From assembly GCF_964204865.1 (NCBI RefSeq), contig NC_135255.1, positions 2,356,001 to 2,420,000 on the forward strand: a stretch of DNA of 64,000 nucleotides, given 5' to 3'. The notes under the pieces are model-generated. The model had not been told where the DNA came from and did no database searches. It saw only the letters and a list, made by a program, of their open reading frames with translations. Shown piece after piece: positions 55,201 to 64,000 of the stretch. How positions within the stretch are numbered: position 1 is the stretch's first letter; each line of letters begins with the position of its first letter. Position numbers and translations under genes: made by a program. The stretch is from Styela clava. Lineage: Eukaryota > Chordata > Ascidiacea > Stolidobranchia > Styelidae.

Positions 55201-58200
55201 GTATCACAGTTTTTGAGAACTAGTTGGGAGCTCGGTTTCGCATCGGCGATGCCGACCTTGCGCTAATTGGTACAATAACACACTTATTTATTGGAGAGCT
55301 GTTTGGCACTTTTGAAAGAATACTCAAAACAAGGCCACACGCTTTCGTGTGACTGGAAATCATCTGAAATTAAAGTCAATAGCGAGTGCTGAAATGCTAG
55401 CAGTCACTGTAGGAATTATTTATAAATTATTTGATTAAATTATTTATGCACGGAGTTTTATGCTAGTGCAATCAATCTATTACTTTGGCTTTGACAATAT
55501 CCTTATAACGCACGTGGCAGTGTTGACAATACCCACTGGTAACGACGAGCTTCCTATTCGATGGAAGTAATTTCAAGTTGAGAATAATATATTCAACATC
55601 CAAAATAGTTTATAAATTTATGTCGTGCTCATGGTTGTGATAGCTGTAGTTTGTGAATGAGGACAAATACAAGAGCACAGTTCAGAATATTATTACTAAG
55701 TTTGTTTCATTGAATGTCTATCAGAAATAAAAGCAATTTTTTGATCGGAACAAATTTTAGGTCGCGCGAAGTGTTTGAAGTTCCATCATGAGGTATATGA
55801 TGAATGTACGTCGTAAGATATTATCAATTTTCTGAAGATTCGCTTTCTATGTTTTTCTGTCGTTAATACCTTCGTCGCGGCGGCAACAATGTCCCTGACA
55901 AAGGTACAGTAGTAATCGCATTAACGAATGACAAGACCCTATTTACCAAGTGAAAACCTCTTTGTGTTCCCAAATCCAAGTTAAATATTTGGTTAGGAGA
56001 TATAACGCCTACTAAAATTTTCGTTTCTTCAATATGCCACACAATTGATTTGGCGTGGGGAATAAATAAACTTAGCATTTTAAAGAAGCCATCTCTCGCC
56101 CAAATAAGATCTGAAGTAAATACATAGCTTAATTACCCACGCGAACAGGCACGCGCCGTAAGTCAAACGCATTGATGGGCTGGAGGTTATGAAATTTCAT
56201 CCTATAAATTATTTTTTATTAACCTCGCCTATCTTTTTTCTCTAAGATAGCAAAAATTGGTATGAAGCAGAAAAAATACCATGTATGACTAGGATGTAAA
56301 TTATGGTTTATATTAAAAGTTCGTTCAAAACACGATGTAAAGGTGAGGAATTTCGTTTGCCTGTTTTATATTTGTTGCTTGCCACTGCTAGAATTTCGTG
56401 TCACAGTTAAGCTATATTTTGGTTTTGTTGATACGCACTATCTAAAGAGAGTTGACTCTGGTGTGACTTGAGTGACAGAAAAACTACCTGCTTTGTAAAG
56501 ACAAAAACATTTCCATTATATACTTTTAAAAATAAGCTTCTTTAGCAACAAAAATTTGTGTTTTAATAAATTATAAACATCTGTGGGCTTGTTGATATTT
56601 TAACATCACAACTATGACAATCACTCAAATCGTCATTGGCACGCTTTTGGTCATTTAATACAAAAGAGCTAATGCATATACTTGAATTGAAATGAATATT
56701 GAAGAATTGGTCGAATGATTTGCTTTGATATAAAAGTCTGTGTAGAAAGGTATAAATTTTGTGAATGAATCTCTGACGAATAATATCCCTAGTTGTTTAA
56801 TCATAACGGGCCCTAAATACATCCCTATATATTACTATTCAGCACTTGCTGAATATTCGCCCTAACCTATAGTCATGCTGTTTATCTTCGTACCCTATTT
56901 ATTTTGTTTGATTGTGGATCAATTGTCTTTAAATACAGTTAATTAGTCACCTTGCAAATTGCTAATTGTCGTATTTACTAGTTAATATGCAAAAACAAAT
57001 CCACGCGTAACTCATTAATGGGAAATAATTAACGCAACTGAGAGTGGCAGGTGTTTGAATTCCGATTTAAAGTATATTTATTGTTTTTAGTTAATAGGTT
57101 GAAACCACGGAGACAAAATAATCTTGTGGTAGCCCATGCCGTTACGAAATTGGTTTTCAAAAGAGTTTCATTATAAACGTAGGCCCTACCTTCTGTCTAT
57201 ATGTTAACCTATCGACTTGGGCTTTATAATCATCTGTTTTTCTAAAATTAGGCCACAGTCTTCAAATATAAACCAATCAGAAAACTCCACACTTTGTCAC
57301 GCATCAAAATCAAAGAAGTTTTGACACCTTCTATATTAGTTTGGCTCTTTCTTGGCCAAATACTGCATTAACACCAACCATTTTATATAGTCAGAAAGGT
57401 GTTCAATTAAGAATATACTAAACATGCACAACAACAATTTCGACGAGATTGCACTGACGATAAAGTTCAGAATTCACGACCACCCTAGCATCAATATATC
57501 CTGTGTCGCCATATTTAAGATAAAAACGTGAATTCGGGTCAAAGTCTCGAGTTACTTGAAGATTTCGAAATATGATGCTGTGCTTGGGGCAGCCTTTGTG
57601 ACATTTTAATCATATTTAACTTATAGTCGCTCACGTAATATTATATTAATATTATGGGATTATCCTGACATTTTACCTTCAATAAAGATAGTTCACTGAA
57701 TATTTTGGCTTGGTGAAACAACGGGCAACGTGGTTAGGAATTGAAGATACCCAGTAAATATTCATAAAATGAATGATATCAGGGGCTTTTTTGGAATTGA
57801 AAGTATTACATGAAGAATTTGAAAATGCCATTCTTTAGCTTATATATATATATATATATATCGATTTTCGGCAATCCAATGATGATAGATAATATTTTGC
57901 ATGTCGATTGCGTACTCACAATATTTTTACGCATATTGTATATTACGCCAATAACAACCTGTAACTTCAAATATAGCGTGCTTCCGAAATTATGTTGTTA
58001 CAGTTGTGAATATGAGTGGATGTATGACCACAATCGCCATTTTGAATGTCCTACATCACAATGAGCTATTAGGATGTTAAGGCATAATTAAAACGCAGTT
58101 TTGCGTCAAGTTATTCTACACAAGGGATGGATATGCAAAATCTCGTTGATGTTAGTTGCTTTAAACATAACCTGCATGCAGTTGTTTTGGCTCCTACCTT

Positions 58201-61200
58201 TAAATGTTAACTTATCAATAATTTACTTAAGATGTATTTTAAAGGTATAAATCCAACACCAATGAAATTTTATGTGGCCTTGATGATCAAAGCTGAAACT
58301 ATTTACTCGAGGAGATGGCATGTAAACAATTTTCCCCGGTCACTAATAATTCATTGACCGACCGATTCATTTTTCACAATGGAGTTATTGAACAGCAAAC
58401 GGAGTGAAATTAAACCCATATATCAATCTTTAGTATTCAAATATTTAGATATAATGAACGATATAAATATGATATACAAATAACTTGTCCGCTACTCAAC
58501 TAATAGGACTTGTCGTGGCTCGTAGGTTTTCGACTAAATCATCAATTTCCTAATGCAAATGGTGTTTTGGTTGAAAATCAATTAACTTATATTAAATCCA
58601 AGTTCAGGGATGTTATTCGATTAAGGTGATGCAAGACAACTCACTTGATAATTATACACGCCATGCCTCGAAAATGCCTCGAAATGAAGCAATGACATTA
58701 ATAGAAAGGTGGGCTCCGATTGCACAGACATAACGTCACTGAGATTCATATTTGGAATAGTAATAGCCGCGTTACAGTATATTTTTTGAAATGATATCAT
58801 GATATGGATCCCGTTGTCACTTGCTATATAATTATGTCGCCATAAAACAATATTTTTTTTGCTTCGAAGTGAAAAATACATGGACACATTACGCACATTA
58901 AATATGTGATGTTATCATGCGAAACGAAATGTGATTTTTCATATTTTTCGATATTCGTAATACCAATCTCAAGTTAAAATTAGATAAAGTTGGCATAACG
59001 TTAATTTTTCTGCATTTCTAACAGGCACCTAAAACGAGAACAATAAAAACAATAACGAAAATATCCGGATCTTCGTCTGAAAAGACTATTCCTCAATTTT
59101 CATACAATTTAGATAGATGATCCAATGCACAAAAAGAAGTACTTTAGTTTACTGATTGAAGAATGTGAATGAATGGCCTTCGCAAGAATTATTATTGTTT
59201 GTCATATATCTGTCTAGAGGTAATTATTCTTAGAAAACAATACCAAACCTTGACGACGGTATGTATTGTGTCTTTTATTGTCAGATGCTGAAAATATGCC
59301 TGAATTCGTTTATAGGGTGACAAATGTAATTTTTAAATATCATAAAATACTATACATGAATAATGTGTACATTCAACCAAAAATTGTTGGGAAAGGGAAT
59401 AGATAGAATCTGTATATCTTATACGTCGCCCATTAAGTCTGAAAAGCACTCTCATTTAAATGTGTTATACGTAGATGGAATCAAATGAAGGCTGTTTTAC
59501 TGGTTCATTTTACAATATCGCATGGATGATTATAAATTTATAAATATGAAATTGCTAAAAAAGATCTTTTTACATATGAAAAATCTAGTTACATATTAGC
59601 ATTTTTGTTCTAAATATTATGTATATTTGTAGCAAGCTTGAATGACGAAGGTTTCCATTTTGCATAAAAATAAACCTAATTGTTTATTTATTCATAGGTG
59701 TGATCAACAATTTTAATGCGACGACAAATTTCATCGAATTATACGTCATTTAATACGTGAGATTACGTAAATCTTTTGATGTTGCGAGGAATTATAGAAT
59801 TGTCTTCATGTTGCAATGGCCGTGACGACGATGCCAATATGTCACACAATAAAAATAACGGATGTGTGAAAGCTTGTAAAAATAAACGTGGTTATGGTAA
59901 TAGGTTGATGTTTTAATGGCACATTTAGGATAATTTTCACCTCGGAAAAACAATTTTCACGCTTCGAAGTTGTCAGAGAATGGCATGGGCGCAATTGAGG
60001 GCAATGTAGGTTGCAATATGATCCGATAGGAATCACCGAGTGAAATACTAAGTTTTCTCAGTCTGGTATACGAGCGGCGATCAAAAACGCTCCGATATTT
60101 ACTATACGTTTCATTTCAATGTTTTGCAATATTCAATCTGCAGTAAATAGTATTTGGTCGGCGGGTTTACTTATATTTTTTCAAGTATGGGAAAGAAGAT
60201 TCAGGATTTCACGTAAATACGATCTAATCGCTTTCGAACTATTTATTATGTTCTTGTATTACTTTTATTAACAATTTTGCTTATTTTTGTACAAAATTTA
60301 TATATACGCACTTCAAATCAAAATTTGTCCCTTACGTATCCTCTGTTATCATCACAACATTAAGCATCAAAGTATTTGTATTTACCGTAACATATTTGCG
60401 GTCAGCGAACAACCAAGAGTTGGGTCAGCGGACTTGTGCGGGCTCCATTCTGAGCGCGCTATCAGAACGTAATCGGTAGCGCGCAGACGTATTGTCGCGA
60501 CGTTGCATCGCCGGTACAGCCCAATTACAAGTAGCTAAGACAGTAATGAGCAGCAAACGACATTATCGGGAGTTTATCGAATGTAAATTTCATCACCGCT
60601 AATGCTTCCTACGTGCTCCCGATCATATTTTTATCCTATTATAGGTATCTTTTCCGCAATCTGTTTTATTTATTAAGTTATGTACAAGATGCGCTTTATT
60701 GAGGGCTCTTATGCAGTAATTCTGTTGACTGTCCACGCCATAAAGTCTACGCACCTTATCATCAATCTAACTCGATCAAACTTGGTCTACGTTATTTATC
60801 GGTTGTTTCATTCAGATTTAGTTTATTTTGTACTAACAAACACCCGTGTTTGCTTTTCCTCATTCCATTGTAAATATTTGCATACTTGATATTGTCATGT
60901 TGCAGTGGCTTCTTTTGCTTGTCTTTTGATTAATTGTCGTCAACGAAATTCTCGCATATCAATGTTGTTTACAATTAATATTACTTACTTAATTTTGGCA
61001 ACTTTCATACAAAACTGCTAACATACACGATATTTTATTTATTGTGGTTTTAAGCATAAGTGCTTGTTTGTAAAATATCAAATAAATAAATCGAGGGAGG
61101 CATTACTAGACTGCGTGTGTGTATAAAGAAATGTTCGCAGTGAATGCGCAAAACACTTGGGACAATGAAATTAATTTTCGGCATGGAAAACTGAGGCCAA

Positions 61201-64000
61201 TAACTTAGGTTGAATGGCTTCATCTAACACTGTGTGGTTTTACATTTACTGATGTCTCGTTAGGAAACTTGGATTGGTTTCAGGAAATTTTAACCGAACG
61301 TGAGTGACAAATTCCAAAATTTCTGGCATTTGATTTTTTATCTAGCATAATATAATTGTAGTCATTTTTAAAATAGAAAATACTATATTTCTTGCATTTT
61401 ACGATCCATTTTCCGCCGTCGAACACGCGCGCTTTGAATTGTCTCAACAAGTTTTGATTTCACGCTCACAAGTATAAAATATTTAATTATCTCTTAATAT
61501 TATTATTCATGGATGACACCTGGTGAAAATAAACGATAAAATATTTGTCACGGATCCGAGCCAAGAGAAGCTGCCAATTAAACAAGACTTAAATCCGAAT
61601 CTGATTGCTACATATGTATCTGATATTCATTTTCCAAATGAAGCGAGCTAAGGGGTCGTCTATGACAGTAATTTGCTGCAATAAATTTACCAAATTATTG
61701 CCCCGAGTCGACAAGAGGCTGCTGCATCGTTCGATGTGTCTTCTCTTGCTAATTACCCTCTTTTTGTGTGTGTACATTCCAAATACAACATAGAAATTCA
61801 GATGTGTATTTATTCTGAAGAGATATTCTAGGAAATATAAAGGAGCAAATAACCATTTTAACAATTTATCATGAGATAGATTGTTATTTTTCAAAGTCAC
61901 CTGTGCGTGCCCAATCCTGTTTGTGGATATATTCGTTAATAAAATTCAATGTGTTTGAATGTCTTTTATTGTTTATGGTCAACAAATAAATATGGCAACA
62001 AATGGATAATTTGTAATGAATGGACACGGCGGATTTCGCAATGTTCCGGTTAACCGATCAAATCAAATTCTACCGGTATTTTTTTTCAACAGAATAACAA
62101 ACAAATTTGTTTTGTGTCGTGCTGGTCCAACAAGGCTTTAAACTAAGAAAAGGATTTAAAGTGGCAAATATTTTAGGGCCATCTCCGGTTAATCAAGACT
62201 TTGGTTTCTACTGATACATGCATAGATCAACGAATTGGTCAAGCGCCCAACCAGAGCGAATCGATTGCACCTAGAAACAGCATTTCCACACCTCGACCGT
62301 GTACGTGAAAATTTATTCTTTTATTTCGCCGACCAAGTGTTTTGTAAATCAACTCTTATCATGAAAATTTGACACCTCCAATAATCAAGCGTGTCCAAAA
62401 TCGCTAAAATAAGCAAGATATAATATTGAATATTAACCAAACGCGACATTAGCTTCAAAATATATCAGTGAAGCCATATTTATATATGATTTATACTTGA
62501 ATTTAATTTGATTTCAGTCGTTAAACCTTTCTGCATAATGGATGCTGTTACTTGAAAGTTAACATCAATTTCTGTCCATTACTGCTTTTATCCTGACACA
62601 TTAAGAATGGCCTTTCAATCATCGAGTCATTGCTGTTTTCTTCGGTCGCTGATCAACCGAAATTAAATCGGAAATGAAGCTGCCGGTTTAAAGTCGAATA
62701 TAACGTTTCTCTCAAGATCAAGTTTTTCTAAGTCACCAAGTTAATAAAATAAGCAAATCAACATCAACGAAGAAAAAAAATAAGAATATGAAGCACGGGT
62801 AGCATATCTATCAATCAATATTATTTGCGGAATTTGATGTAGTTTAATATAACTTTTAAGTATATACCTAAACATTACAAAATGGCTTTGTAGGGTTTCG
62901 ATTTCTTATAAACGATACAAATAAAGGCAGCAAAATGGTCGTCAAAACTGATTCACTGTCGAAAACAAGGATACACGCTGAGTCAATTTCGAAAAGTGAA
63001 TTCGGATCTATGGAAATTAGCTTCAGATGTATCAAATACAAAAACGTCGTCGTTTTACATGACATCATTGTTTCTATTATTGCAAAGTATTGTACAAAAA
63101 CTAGAAGTAAAACTCGATAACATAAGCGCGTCAAATTCTGAAACGTTGTTTCATGGAGACCACCTGCAAATAAAAGTGTCAACCAGTAGCGAGGTAAACT
63201 TGTCACATCATATTCCATAAGAACAACACAAACAAAGTCAGTATATTTTTAATCGACGTGGAACAGAAATAAACAATATGAATTAGGAAGGCAAGTAATC
63301 TAGTTTTCTCAAGAATTAATGCATGAGAAAATTGAAAAGAATGAGACAACCTGAAAAAGTCAAATAAAATTAAGCTAATGGTTATAATATTCAAGGATCA
63401 TCGCTTGTACCAATCAAACTTTGGGTGGAAAACCAGAGTGTGTTAGATTTATGGTAGATGTAGACATGAATAAGAAACCGCCCAATCTCAGGGATATCGA
63501 CGCGCGACCAGCACGCGCCTCGTTTGCGCTGTTCATAATTTTGCGGTTTTGTCAACAGATTATTATTCATTGCCTCGAGTTATGACACAGTAGGTGCGAG
63601 ATACATTATGTATATCACGTTAAATTTTTTCCGGCGCCATGTTGTATTACATTTTTAATTTCATCCACTTTTGTTATCGTATTTCGATATTTGTCTACCT
63701 GCCTAATGATACCTACTCTGAATCATATAAAAGCCCAATTGGAACGATTTTTCTTTAGCATTTATCAACGTGCCATTCATCATCTGATGCAATATGTTAC
63801 ATTTGTCAGTTCAACACTATCATAGTTCCAATGATTAGGCTGCAAGCATGTTTTATATGGCATTGATAGATTAAATACTAGTCTGTTTAATAAACTTTTG
63901 AACTGACAAATTCCAAGAGGAAAATATTGTTATACAATCAATTAATAATAAGTTTGAATAAAGAATCAATGGCTTGAATATTGCAATCGAAATTATATAC
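49255..64000. other. Large gene-poor region
   Basis: I scanned both strands for exons with recognisable domains and found none. All open stretches are short and biased by AT content. Visible items are a TA microsatellite at about 57840-57860, a small CpG-richer hairpin at 60454-60484, and two weakly similar segments near 52570-52680 and 63485-63610. It may be intergenic or an intron of a gene whose exons lie beyond the window. Confidence 0.5.
57840..57860. repeat. TA dinucleotide microsatellite
   Basis: About ten TA units in an uninterrupted run, in non-coding DNA. Confidence 0.9.

Overview
The window is AT-rich metazoan nuclear DNA. The genes are split by GT-AG introns, the coding density is low, and there are many cut-and-paste DNA transposons, tRNA-derived SINEs and a decayed LTR retrotransposon. 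I see no bacterial operons, CRISPR arrays or phage genes. The proteins (WT1-type zinc fingers, a ciliary microtubule inner protein, a VWA/Tudor-like protein) point to an invertebrate or basal chordate. An ascidian-type tunicate is my best guess, but the sequence alone does not prove it.

Layout: (1) 1-6.3 kb is a nest of transposons: a broken Ty3/gypsy-like pol relic, cut by two hAT elements that each keep perfect 8-bp target-site duplications (TSDs). One of the hATs still shows a ZMYM1-like transposase with frameshifts. (2) 6.4-7.1 kb holds an unidentified minus-strand coding remnant. (3) 11.6-22.4 kb is a seven-exon gene (+) whose four C2H2 fingers match the WT1 array. Its 6.9-kb first intron holds a fully foldback Tc1/mariner MITE with a hAT inserted in its terminus. 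(4) 24.0-25.7 kb is a single-exon CFAP210/CCDC173 gene (-). (5) 27.8-41.2 kb is a sixteen-exon gene (+) for a VWA plus DUF4537/Tudor-like protein with a Ser-rich tract and a coiled-coil tail. A perfect RFX X-box lies about 80 bp upstream of its ATG. (6) 43.2-46.2 kb is a two-exon F-box/LRR gene (-). (7) From 46.2 kb to the end I find no convincing gene, only repeats and one more hAT.

I derived the exon structures by hand from GT/AG sites and continuous reading phase. All four assembled coding sequences close in frame: 800, 568, 769 and 848 residues. CFAP210 and the VWA gene are divergent neighbours, and the VWA and F-box genes are convergent. CFAP210 is an axonemal protein and the VWA gene carries an X-box, so 24-41 kb may be a small ciliary gene cluster. 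The window also carries an apparently uncharacterised minus-strand tRNA-derived SINE family in at least four places, and at least seven hAT-type insertions whose 8-bp duplications can be read directly.
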